A DNA stretch of 64,000 nt from Metallyticus violacea. Lineage: Eukaryota > Arthropoda > Insecta > Mantodea > Metallyticidae. Where the stretch lies: NCBI GenBank assembly GCA_030762175.1, contig CM060833.1, positions 169,088,501-169,152,500 of the forward strand, read 5' to 3'. The notes beneath the pieces were generated by a model, which had not been told where the DNA came from, did no database searches, and worked only from the letters and a program-made list of their open reading frames with translations. The position numbers were made by a program, and so were the translations under genes. Below, piece after piece: positions 1 through 13,000 of this stretch (the first letter of the stretch is position 1; each line of letters opens with the position of its first letter).

Positions 1-2683
1 GTAATTTTCTGTTATATTTCTTTTTAATCTGACTGTTCGTTCATAAGAATAGATTTTTCATAATATGAGCACAAATTATAATATAGCTATATGTTTTGTG
101 GCAGAAATATATACATATATACGGTTATCCGAATGTGTTTATTTAGCATATACACATACCTTTTATTTTTATACTAAATGGCATTTCATTCTTAGATTGT
201 ATCAGATCATAGATATTTCATATTCTACAATATAACATATTTATAAATCCAAATACTGGCTCATTTGACATGTATCAATGATTTACCTTATATTCTAAGA
301 AAAGAATTTAAGCCAATACGTTTGTAGATTATATAAACATCTCTCTAGGTGTGGTATGCCCAGCTTTCAAATTTAGCCACCAGAGCATTTGACGAACTAA
401 ATTAATTGACTAGGAACTTAAATGGAAGAAACACGCAGACAATAGTTCCTAAGCTCAGCTCTGCCTGCATTTATTTGAGAATGCATTAATAACGTATTAA
501 ACAGAACAGCACACATCAGAATTAGTGCACTAGACATATTGTCATTCTATTTTGAGACATGGGTTTTTGTTTGGAAACTCTTTCCACAGTAATAGAATGC
601 ACATCTTATTAAAAAAAAAAAAAAGACAAAAAGAAAAGTATATGAGTTTTGTGTTGTTTGTTCTCGACAATAATGTAAACCAATATTTAAGAACCAATAA
701 TATCAATATTATTGACAATATAACATGAGCTTTGTTGCAGGCAACAATATGAAATCCCTATCTGTATATAATTATAATACTAAACATGCTAAGGGCTGCT
801 TGAAAGCCTTAACAAATTCTTTGCACACTTTCCAGAAGAATAGATATTGCTTTGCAGTGCTAGTATAATTATAACAGTTTTCAAGGTGTCATGAAATGAC
901 TTTATAATTCACAGAAGTGCTAACTGTTCAAGATAAAAAATAAGGCATTTTTAGATACTCGCGCCTACTATAATAAGAACGAATATTTTAATTCTAGCAC
1001 AGCTTACCTATTTAATGTATGTTAGTATAAGTCTAGGCCAGCATTCCCTAAATATGGTGGTTATATTAGGTAATAACTGATAGCTATAGAGCTATATAAC
1101 ACCCTATTTGTGTTATAAATGATGATGATGATCTGTTGCACTCTTATGTTTTATAAAGTTGTACCTAAAACGTGTTGAGATTCTTAAGCTTAGCTCTTAA
1201 CAGAATCTATGAAAAAAGAATACTTACTATTCATTCCATCAGTACTACTGCTATTCAGAAGAATTAGTTCAATCTTTTCATGTATAACCATAAGTAATAG
1301 CTTTTGGATTTCATTACGAGGTGCGGACTGATTCAATTTTGGACCGTTATAACGCAATTTTGGCCTAAGAAGTGCTGATAAGTTAGTTCATTGTTCTCAG
1401 CGTAAGGGTTGTGACACAATTACCCTAGCTATTGGCATGCCTGTTTTTCCTGTGCCGTGGCTAACCGGGAAGCCGTTCGTTCGTTTCCCGCAGTTTTGGC
1501 ATATTAGTGGTTAAGAGTATTTAGCGTCTTAAGTTGACGGATTCTGGAATTAAAATACGCGTGGTGTACATGTGCGCAGAAATAACCATTTGGATGCCTG
1601 TTACGCGATATAATTCTAGTACAAAAATTAAAAGTCAAATGAACGATGAGTAAAAGAAAACCAAGGAGTGAATGAGTTTAAAGCTCTGCTGGATAAGGTG
1701 TTAGGCTTATGTTTGTCAACGTTACTAGTGCTGAAATAGGGTGAGGTGCACTTGATTCATTTCACATTTTATTAATTAAAGTCAACACAGTTTATATAAG
1801 TAGCTGAAGTTCTGTGTCAGCATTGCAATGTAATATTTTTGTTACATTGTACACAATGAGGTTAGCATACCGCATAGGGATATAATTGGATAGCATTCAA
1901 GAGTAATACGTTTATTAAGAAATACGGTAAATTATATGTTTTAAATTTTGCCTTTGGTGCCTCTTCACCTTTTCCATTGTGTTAAGAGAGCCAAGAATGT
2001 ATCGCAATTATGACAGGATATGAAAAGTGTGCACATGATTAACTTATTAATTGATAAAGAAGCTTATAGCTTAAAACATTTGGTGCAGTAGCATATAGTA
2101 TATGGAATAAAATGGGTAATTTCAACGTAAATATAACGCAATAACAGCAGTAGAAAGAACATAAAATTACGCAGGTTTATTGAATAGTCCTCAAAATTCA
2201 TAGTCTACACATAACGGGAATAAAATTGTATAATTCACTACGAACTTAATTCATTTTGCGATGCCAAAATTATATTAAAACGAAACTTTATAACTGGTTA
2301 AGCATGATTCTATATTCTGTGATTTTTTTGATAGCATTTCTTATTAATGATGGTATATTAACAGTGTTGATAAACATTTATTTTATTATAAAAATTGCCA
2401 TAAATATTTTTAGTTTATTTAGTACTATATATATGATTTTATTCTTATTTCAACTTGCAAGTGGGTTTTATTGTGGAAAATGTTTAATTTATTCGTAGTT
2501 TATTGCATAATTCACCTTAAACATGTATTGAATAATTAGACAAAAAACCTCTTGTTGCATTAAGCTTAATATTAGCTAATTAAATTTAATGTAATTTGTA
2601 TAATTGTGTAAATGATTAAAATTAATAATGCACTATATGTACTAAAATAGCATTGGATTTGCATTAAATATGTTACATTGCAG
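1..2683. other. upstream flank and 5' UTR intron; no gene seen
   Basis: Apart from the CpG-richer stretch at 1310-1640, this is AT-rich non-coding sequence. The 80-codon open frame at 2256-2498 is low-complexity hydrophobic translation of AT-rich DNA and is not supported as a gene. No recognisable transposon was found. Confidence 0.6.
1310..1640 (+). promoter_or_regulatory. candidate PDS5 promoter / first non-coding exon
   Basis: This stretch is noticeably richer in CpG than the surrounding AT-rich DNA, for example gtgccgtggctaaccggg and ccgttcgttcgtttcccgc at about 1453-1492. It lies about 1.1 kb upstream of the acceptor at 2684. Possible donors are AGC|gtaagg near 1400 and AGG|gtgagg near 1740. 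No TATA box or transcript evidence is visible, so this is an inference from base composition and position. Confidence 0.3.
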
Positions 2684-2801
2684 GGTTCTAATGGTGTTAT
2701 AAAGAAGGTGCCACAACATGCCTCATGACATAGTTTACCCACAAGGTTGTCGCCCAGTGACAGATGATTTGGGCCCAGATGAACTCATTCGGAGACTTAA
2801 G
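2684..2801 (+). CDS. PDS5: PDS5 exon with start codon
   Basis: The acceptor is ttacattgcag before 2684 and the donor is AAG|gtgaaa after 2801. Coding begins at ATG 2718, giving [14 protein letters not shown]... IRRLK (28 codons), which matches the PDS5 N-terminus (TYPPGV..ITD...DEMIKRLK in vertebrates). The same frame has a TAA at 2700-2702 upstream, so 2718 is the first usable in-frame start. Bases 2684-2717 are 5' UTR, so at least one non-coding exon lies upstream. Confidence 0.92.
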
Positions 2802-4014
2802 GTGAAAGCAAACAACAATATTATAATTATAGCTCCATAAGGACAAAGGCCAGTATGATTAAGAATTTTCATATATATCATTTCAAACTGTCGCATCATG
2901 GTAGCAGTATGGAGGAAATGTACACATTTCTCAAGGAATATAAGGATTATTCTATGTCAAAAAAGAAAGAGATTATCACAAATAAATTATAAACATACCC
3001 AGAATAATGATAACTGTTAAGAAAGTAATTCTTAATTTTTTATACACTTTTTCATATGCTGAGCTATAGCTATAAAAAATATTAAACATTCATGAGATAA
3101 AAAAATAAAGAGTAATGCTGATCTGCCTAAAACTTAAGACTCTTATTAAGATAAGATTTTTTTCTTTTTTAAATCTCTTAAATTATCTTTGGTAACAGTT
3201 CCGAATAGTTCATTCAGTACACGTATCGCTTTTGTACACACTAATGGTTCTGCCGCAATTCAGTTCGGGCGCAATAAGATAACACGTAAAAATTGATAAA
3301 ATAAAGTTGAAACCTTCCTGGAAAAAAAACTCAATTTTGTAACAAGGGACAATAAATTGCAGCCAGAAAGATAAAAACAGCATAACCTTTATAGTTATAT
3401 GTTGCTGGAGGACTTGGATCTACTGGGTAGTAACCCTCCCACCCTGCCTGGCGGTGCAGTACTTTTTTAGCTACAGGCTCATCCTACTAGTGACAATTGC
3501 ACCTTCACCAGGGCAAATTTAAGAATGGGCTATATAACTGGAATTTTAATGGAAACTTGCAAAAATGAAATTTGCAATTCATTTAGACACACTAACCTAA
3601 CTCTTATGCTAACCTTGGGTAAATCCTGGAAACTGGTGGACTCAGTAGTTTGTTTGCTGATGGCCTATGCTCTCCTTTTCGTAAATATAAATTGATAGCA
3701 GAGTGTGTTTTACTATGTTAGCAGTTAAATCATTGTGGTGGTGAAAAATCTCCTTTAACTCCAAAAAAACATACATGGTGTCTTCTAGCAGCAGAAATCA
3801 TAAGCAACTAGTCATGATCAACAAAATAAGTGAGTGCAACAAGAACCTAAGTGCTGGATGAACTATTCGGAATAATTACCTGAATCTTATATAATATTGT
3901 ATAAATATTTCGCTTAATTAGTTTTTTATTATACTTAATTACTTTTACATTTCTGTGTACATACATAGGGATGATTGTCGAAATACAGTTTTTTTAAAAA
4001 AAATGTGAAAATTA

Positions 4015-4065
<51 letters not shown>

Positions 4066-7000
4066 ATCTCATTTTTTTCAACAAATTTCAAAATGGAATC
4101 ATGAAATGTATGAAAATTTGATTATATTAATATTTTTATTCAACTTATGCATTTTTATGTTTCCTGTTTACACACATACATAGGGATGGTTATAGAAATA
4201 CAAGAGTTGATCAGAAGTTTTTAGATTGTTGAAAAATCTAAAAGTATTGTGTAAACAAATATTCCAAACATTAGAGCCATTTATAAAGTATCCAGCTGCA
4301 AGTAGAGATCTACCCCATTCATCCCCATTCATCTCACAATAATGAATGAAATGTTTGCAGGCAGGTGCCTAGGCCGGCAACATGGAAATCACAGAAAAAT
4401 TTCTGGACAATGGTTTTGAAATAGTGTTAAGTAATCACAATCACTGGATTCATTGGCACAAGCATTTGGGGACTTCACTCCTTTCTGTGCAATCTTTTTA
4501 ATTGGGTTGTAGAATTCAAAAGAGGCCAAATGTATATGGATGAAGAGAGAACTGGAAGGCCTTCTGCAGTAGTGATGAAAAAAACATTGAAAATGTAAAC
4601 AAATTGCTAAGGGAAATTTGTCAAATCACCTTTAAAAATTGAATTTGACATGTTTAGAATATTCTGCATCAGTTAGCTCTCTTTTTTTTGTGAGGAAAAT
4701 TATTTTTCTTGCTGCACAGTATAATAAAAGCTGAGAAATTCTCTGGCGTGGAATAATGCTGTGAATGCTTTGGCACTTTTAATGTGAGTCTCGCATGTTT
4801 CACAGAAGTTCTTGCAGGTAATAAAACTTGGATTTACTAAATGTAAATTCTATCTAATCTGTCGCCTAACACACTCTTATGCTTCACTTTTAAATATGGT
4901 GGGACCAGTTTCGAAGAGACATCTGCTCCATCTTCAACCAACTTAATGACTGCAGATGGAGAGAATGTCTCTTCGAAACTGGTCCCACTGTGTTTAAAAG
5001 GAAGTGAAGCATAAGAGTTGTTAGACAACAGATAAGATAGAATTTACATTTAACTAGCTTCACTGTGTGAGTTCCATCAGAATTTTTTAAAAATTTCTTA
5101 TTTTTTGAAAGTTGTTAATTGCATTTACTAGTTTGACCTGAAACAAAATGCAGTTATTAGTAACTACCAAGGGGAACATAAAGGAATTGAGGAAAATCAG
5201 TGCTTCTAGAAGTGGTCCCAGAGAATGAGACATATAGGCTATGGGAGGTAATTTGAGATAACATGACAGTTCTGATTCGTAGCTGGACTGAATCTAAAAG
5301 CTTTCGATTAACTCTTTCAATTTGGAATAAGTACAAATCCTATATCAAAACCTCCCAGGCTGCTTCATGTCCAAAAGCTTTGCATTTTCTATCTCTGCCA
5401 ATGTCAGTTCTTGTTGCTGTTAAGGTCTTCTCACTCCCATAGTGTTGCTGCATTGTGCACACAGTTCTACAGAGTATATAAATTTAATGGCATTGGAGGA
5501 TCTTTAAATTTGTTACTCATTTTCAAATGATTGAGAACTAGTGCAAGCCAACAAAAGTTGTCATATGGACATATCTGAAAAACAGTGAAGTCTGATTCTT
5601 AATTTATCATTTTTATCTCCTGAAAATACTGAGAAAGAAAGTCTATTGAGTAAGTTATTCTTACCCACAGGAATGATGATGCAGTTTTAAAGTCTTAGTA
5701 GACTGCTTAAGTAGCCTCTAGTCTTTCAAGTTCATTTCTTCATCCTTGAACAGCTAGATTGTGCTGAATGTAATGTGTATGGAGTCTATTTGGGTGTCAG
5801 TCTCATTGTAAACCAGTAAAGATTTTTCCTAGTAACCAACCTTTCCCTATTCTGTCCAATCACATCACATGGAGTTTTTCTATAGGTGGTTGAGAAGAAA
5901 TGCTACTCTGGTTTGATAACAGAATTCGTATTATGTGAACAAAAGTTCAGACTGATTCTTCTACTGTGCTAGCAGAAAAGTAGTATAATGGGCATTCAGT
6001 ATGTCACAGTTTTCTATTTCTCAATTCTTTGGTTGTACAATGCCATTTTTCAATATAATCTCCTTGCAAATCTAGGACTTTGTACCTCGAGATGCTAGAG
6101 CCTGTATGCTATCTGAGCACCTCTCTCTGTGGGTTTGTGTCTCAGTCATGTTCTTACTGCAATAACTTTCTAGCAGTTGTCAAATCTACTGTGGATTGCA
6201 ACTTTTAGAAAACCTAACAGATAAAAATCAGAAGGTACAAGATATAAGCTTAAGCTGGGTAAGGAAGGATAATCCATCTGTGTTTAGTGATCTTTTCTTC
6301 AGTGCATAGGCTTGTGCTGCTTCTCAGTGTCATGAAGAAGCATTTTGATCACATCTTTGTAGGAATGGGTATGCCAAACCACTTCAAATTTGAACAAGTT
6401 TTGATATTTACTTTGAGAGTTAACCATTAGGCAGATATAGTCAAAATAATTGCTTCAGAGTTCCAGAAGAATGTGTGCATGATTTCACAGGCTGATGTAT
6501 TGTCTTTCACTTGTGATGCTATGCCATGAGTTATTCATTAGTTTCAGTCTTGAAGTGATGAATGTATATTTTATATCCCGTCACAATGCTGGACAAGAAA
6601 ACACTGCCTTCAGCATTGCAATAGGCAGGAGCAACTGTGAACAGTTGATGGTTCCATGGGATCATTATGCAGTTAAGCTTCAAGTACAACTTTTTGAGTA
6701 TTGTAACTGGTAGATGATTGTGCTGACACCACCGCCATGGGTGGCTGATGTTGTTAAGCTGCAGACTCGTGAGCGGGAGGTCTGGGTTTCATATCTTGCC
6801 AGGACCATCCTCCCTGACTGAAGTTTTTTCTAGGTTTTCCTCAGTCCTCATAAATGACAAATGCCGGGGAGGTACCTTAAACTTAGGCCTGGAACATTCC
6901 TTCCAGTACCAGATGTTTTTCTTTAATCTAGGGCAGTTAGAATGACAAATTTCCACTATTTACTGCTTACATAGTTAATTCCTTGTTGTGAAACATTCAG

Positions 7001-10000
7001 GGGGCAATAATTTATTTTTTTTAGTTCTTCAGATTTTATAATGAAATGAACATTACTGATTTTTTGGACATAATGGAGATGTAATACCAGATGATATAAA
7101 ACATATTTTCATTTGCTGTACTTACAAATTAAATACAGGATAAGTCTATGTCAAATCAATCAATGCAATAAACCTTAATGCCATGAATTTGGTTAATTTT
7201 CTAAACATTTGCACCTTTACAGAAGATGTATTTTATTTTCAGAATTTTTGGACAGTTCTGTTTTGAGATATTGAATACTTATAAAATTATCATAATTTGC
7301 TGACCACCATATATTTAAAACTATATTTACTACAGAACAATCATAGCCACAGTCGTGAAAAAGGTGTCATTTTAAAGATTATGAAATAGGGCTTTCACAT
7401 GAATATCACCATTGTGTATGTTTTTCAATATAATATTAATTAGAAAAAGTTTGGCCCATTCTTTTATGGTAGAATATGAGGGGGATGCTTCCCCATATAC
7501 ACCGTCCAATTGCTGTTTAATTTCATTTGGAATAAGTCCTCCTTTTGTGAAGAACTTAATAACAGCTGGATACTGCATTTTGAACATGTCACAATCTTCT
7601 ACACATAGGCTTCTTTATGCAACTCTATCTGAACAACTGAACACAGTGGAGCAGAAGTTACAGCTGCAATTGTTTACTTAACATGTAAGGTACGATGCCA
7701 GATAAGGGATTTATGAAGGCAGTAATCCTCATCTGCGAAACCGGAAACTTATAGACTTACCCTTGTAGTATCACATTATTTGTACAAAAAAGACATAAGT
7801 TATACAAATATGGGTTATATTTATACAGAAAGCTGTTACATTGAAACTTTCTCAGAAATATGATGACACTTATTTCAGAGTTTTTGATTAAAGAAGAATC
7901 GCATACAAATTTTTTACATTTTTTACAACTGTGCTTGTTTTTGTTTTTCTTACATAACCCTAATTGATATGTCTTAGCTGTCTTGGATGTTCCTTCATCC
8001 CTATAATTAGCTATGAGTAATGATGATGGTAGTTAATGAAAGCTATGTGAAAATGAAAAGCTAAGCAAAATTATAGGCATAGATACAAGAGCTAATTACC
8101 AGTGACTCACGCCTGTGCTACAATAAGTTTGAAACATGTTTGTTGTGCAAGTGGTGATATTGTTGGTTACAACTACATAATAAATGTCCTAAGAAACATC
8201 AATAAACAAGCAATGAATTGACCACCTCCAGGAACCGATGATAAATTTGCTGTTATTTTAAAAAGTTAATGCCTTAAATGCAGACAAATTATTGGTGAGC
8301 TAAACTTCATTGAAAGGGATTAAAATTCATAAAACCGTAGAAAAATACTTCCTAAAACAATGAAAATATGAGCGTTCTAAAAATTAAAACTAGTCAGTGG
8401 ACTGCCATTGGACGTTCTAGTGTTGATGGTATCATACAAAACTTAAATTTTCTTTTTGATAACAACAATGAATTTTCTAATTGAATGGAAATTTTTCATA
8501 CCTAATGGTAAAGAATCTTTCCTCTTAACTAGCATACTGGATGCTTTTGTCATCTCCTGTAGGGTTAGCTGGTACATTTTCTCTGTAGCTGTAATTGGAT
8601 CCAGTTTGCAAAGAATGAAATTTCCTGGCCTGGTGAGAACATTGGATTTCTTAGAGTAAGAGAAGGATATAGCTAAACCAGCAGGATGTAAGTATGATGT
8701 TTTAACTTCACATTCAACAGCATCCATTGAGGGAATACATCCCATCCACCATTGTTGTCATATATGCATGCCACAAAATGTACATCTTGAAATCTGGGAA
8801 TAAAAAATAATATGACGTAAAACAGTTTCTTCAGAAACTGAATGTGCAAAATTTTGAATTAACTCTGAGAAAGGCATGAAACTGATGAATTTCAATTACT
8901 ACTACTACTTCATCAAATCACATTGTAAAACTTTCTCTGCTTCCTGATATTTGCAATATACAAAAAAGTTATTCTAGGCATGTTTGCTTTTCCCCCACTC
9001 AGACAGTTGTCAAGGTTTTGTGGTCTGATTTGAGAGTGGGTTTTAAAGACTGGCTATTGCTGCTAATCACTTAATTATGCTTCCAATATCATCACAAACC
9101 TCTTTGCCATGTACATTGGCATAAAAATGCCACTCTGCTTCAATGCCTTGGAAACCATTATGGTTGCACAAATTTGCAAAACTCTTTCCATTTTTTAATT
9201 GTGCTGTCAAATCATCTGAAAAATAAAATATCTTTATCAAGTTTGGCGGCAATTCTGTTCGTAAAAGAGCAATAAATTTTCTTTTAAACGTATAAAAGTA
9301 CTGTCATGTTTTATACATTCCGAGATAGAAACACAATTCTATGTTTCAGCTCATTATTTTCCATGTGGTGCACTATAAATGGATGAACATTTGCCATTGC
9401 ATTGTTCCAATGGAATTACTGGGCTTCCTCTTGCACAATAAATAATAGTTTTCAGTAAAATCACATGTCACCACAGTGTCATTAGAGCAAAATTTTATTC
9501 TCTGGAAAGAATGCAGATTGCTGTTTAGCAATGAAATATTGCTTTTTGAACATGTTTAGCCTAGCTGAAAACTTGTCAGCAAAATCCTCTGTTAACTTAC
9601 AAATAGTTTCCATTAAACAGTGGTCCAGTGAAACTCACTGCTTTAGATTATCTTATTAATAATTTCAAATAGGTTCAAATAAACAGGGGTCTCTAAAACC
9701 CACTGCCTAAAGGTGATTTTTTTGAGTATTTCATATTCAGAATTTGTTAATAAGGCTACTTGAAATTTCATCTCAGCTAGAATATGAATCCAAGTTGAGG
9801 ATTACACATAATTTGTGATAAGTAATATAGGTATGTTTTTAAAAAAGTGTCATTTCCTTACGGGATTACTTTGTTTAAATTAGCACCAGTAATCATGAGC
9901 TTTGTATTCTGATGTATTGTACACACACACAGGTGCATGCACATGACACACAGTTCCACTAGCTCCTGCTATAATGCAGTTCCTTTGCCATAACTTGGCA

Positions 10001-13000
10001 AATTTTGAAAATCCAATCATTTCAGATATGTACTTGGACTTAAAACATTAAATTTCTCTAAGATTAGCAAGAATTATACATTTTTGGGCATGAAATCTTC
10101 AACCATTCTTGATTATGGATGAAATATTGTTTTTCTTCTTTCTCAGCTGACTTCTTCACTCAATAAAATTCTATTACTAAGTTGACCATATCACCAGATA
10201 AAGCTTTTCCGAGTATGGGATTAGATGTTGATAAAATTCTTTTTTCTTCTACAAGATTCTTTGCTTTCCTTGCAATGTAGTTACTTCAAATTCATTTAAA
10301 TTTTTTTATAGGACCAGCTTTTTAGTACAAGTGTCAAAATCATGGGCTTTATGCTTTTGTATAAGTTTCAAATTTTTTCTTCAGTTGCTGAATCTTTTCT
10401 AAATAATCACCATGTGTGGTTTGATTTCATAATTAAGTGAAACCATCTAATCGATTACTTTTCTTAAGTCTTTACTAACCTAATGCCCCCTTTTTTATAA
10501 AGGGATTGCAACAGTTTTTTTGGCCACTTGTTCTCCACATTTAAAATGAAACAAATCTTATCAAAACCTGATTAATTAATCCTCACATAAGAGGATTTTT
10601 ATATTATACTGGCCTTCATTGCTGACCAATACCACAGAAAACTTGAAGGATAAACACACAGCTCCACTAAATACTCAAACAAATTATAAACTGTTCTCAA
10701 CTGACTGAACTGTCTGGAAAGATGAGAGGAAGAGCACATGATGAAACAGGTAAAAACATATCTTGAGCTTGTTTGATCAAAGGACAAGATACTCCCACCC
10801 TGCACTACTCTTTATCCCCCTCCAACTTCATTATGTAATAAATCAAATTATAATTTTATTAGATTCATTGAAAATTCACCACATACTTTTTATCTGCAGA
10901 AATGGTACAAAAATGAATTTGACCATGTCACCATGTTATAAAACACAATGTAGTGTATGATGAGCATAATAATAAGTTACTGTGCAGCAATTTGAAAACA
11001 ATGTTCTCTGAGATCCCTACCCTTCCTGGCAAGATAAATGCTCAAGAATTGGATTTTTTCATTAGACTGGTATTTGGTTTCTTGAATCAGACCCCATTAC
11101 AGATTGAAAGAAATATATGCTTCTTGCATGGATTGCCATTTGGCAGAGCAGTACTACTGGTTGACTGGCCTGATGTAGCATCAGCCTTTCCAGCCCTGAA
11201 TGTGAGTAATCTGGGCATTTTTAGTTAGCTCACCATCCTGCCAAAACATACTGAATTGCCCAGAGTTGTAGCAACCACTGCCCACTAGGTGCAACTCACT
11301 TAAACAACTCCCTGAAGGAAGGGGTTTCAAATGTTCAGCCTGGTGTACTTCTAGTAATAAAGTATCCAGGGTGCTTGGGGTCCATAGAGCACACAGCAAA
11401 GCATCTGAAAGAATACTTCGAAAAACAACATAAGTTTAAAAATCTAACTAAAATTATAATTGCAGAAAGCCTGGACGAATGAAAATTATTTTGTATGAAA
11501 CATGACATGTGCATTGTACTGATAAAAAGTCAAATTTCTGTTTCATTAGTGAATTGTCAAACTTTACCAAACAGGTGACTAGATAAGTTATTTTGTTTTC
11601 TGTTTTATTTTTTTAATGTTGGTGGTTTAGAGCTTAGTGGTAGCATATTCCTCCTAGATCATCTGCTGTTACAGCTTAGTGTGCACCAATGTCTTTACCC
11701 AAGGAGATGAACTGTTGTCAGTTAAAACCCTAGTGTCCGATTTTAAATATATGTAGAAATACAAGGTGATCAAAGTAAAATAGGTGGTTTATAAACTAGT
11801 CCTGTTTCTGTGATAGCAACGTTAAACATGCAGCTACTTTCTAAATGTAAGGTATCTGTAGGGAAATTGCTTATCCTCACTGCAAATGTTCGAAATTACT
11901 ATTTCTTCCTATAGACACATCTGTACTCTTCTTATGTTTATTGCATTTTATTGCAGCATGCCTCAGTACCATCGATTTCAGTCAACTCAAAACATTCTCC
12001 TCTCTTTATTAGACCACAAAGCACTTAATGGCCAAGATCCCATAAGTGGGTATAGGATAAATCAAATCAGTGAATGTTTGTTTTCAAAACATCAGTTGTT
12101 CATGACAGATTATATCTTAAAGTGCAAGGTTGCTTATGAATTTGTTTCAATTTTTAGTTATTAACCATTGCACTAAAAGAAAAAGATATTAAATTCTGTA
12201 TCATTAGCATTATAACTTATAGAGAGAATAACTATATAAATATATTCCACATTTATTATAATGAAATAATTATAAATTAAGATAAAGTCTTAAGTAGCAT
12301 ACTTCTAAACAAAGGGTTGTTGTTTTAGAATGTTGGTAATCTTGCTTATGCTATTACTCCTCTTGTTTTCAAGTACATGGCTGCTAGATTGCCTTTCTTC
12401 TGCTTAGCAGAGTTGAGACATCTGCAGTTTAGAAGATGATGCCTATTCAGATTTTTTTTTTTTATATAAAATAGGATTATTTAAGGATGCTCTTTAACAT
12501 CTCAGGTCATCAGCATCCCATTCAAATCTGGGCATGAAACGGCTGACAAATTTTGCTCAGAGGCCTCTTCTTTCAGGCTTGAGGTTCTTTATCATGCAGT
12601 AAATGTACGACATGGGACCTACTGCTTTACTTCCCTTCCAAAGGAAGCCATACTTAGGATTTTTACGCCCAAAATAATCATCTGTCCAGGCCGGGATCGA
12701 GCCCGTGATCTTGGGTTTAGGAGGCAAGTAGGTTACCACTACACCATCAGGACCGACATTATTCAAGACAGCATTGTCTTTGCAGACAATACATAGCTCA
12801 GTTCATGACAGTTTTGTTTGATAAAGGTGTTCATTTATACAGACATCACCATATTTTGATGGAAATCAAATAGAGTCTACTAGATGTCAAATGGCTAAAT
12901 GCCACCCACACAGGAGTAGTTTAAAAACCATCCATTTACTTTGATCAGCCTGTATTGCTGTATATATTTTAAAGGGAACACTAGGATTTTAATTGGCAAC

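Noticed and set aside
2256..2498. 80-codon open frame rich in Ile/Leu/Phe
   Set aside because: AT-rich translation without any family signature; lies in the presumed 5' UTR intron.
10953..11228. Confident gag or gene call
   Set aside because: Protein-like composition but no motif I can defend; kept as unidentified.
11620..11700. tRNA-like A box (gcttagtggtagcatattcc)
   Set aside because: No convincing B box or acceptor pairing downstream.
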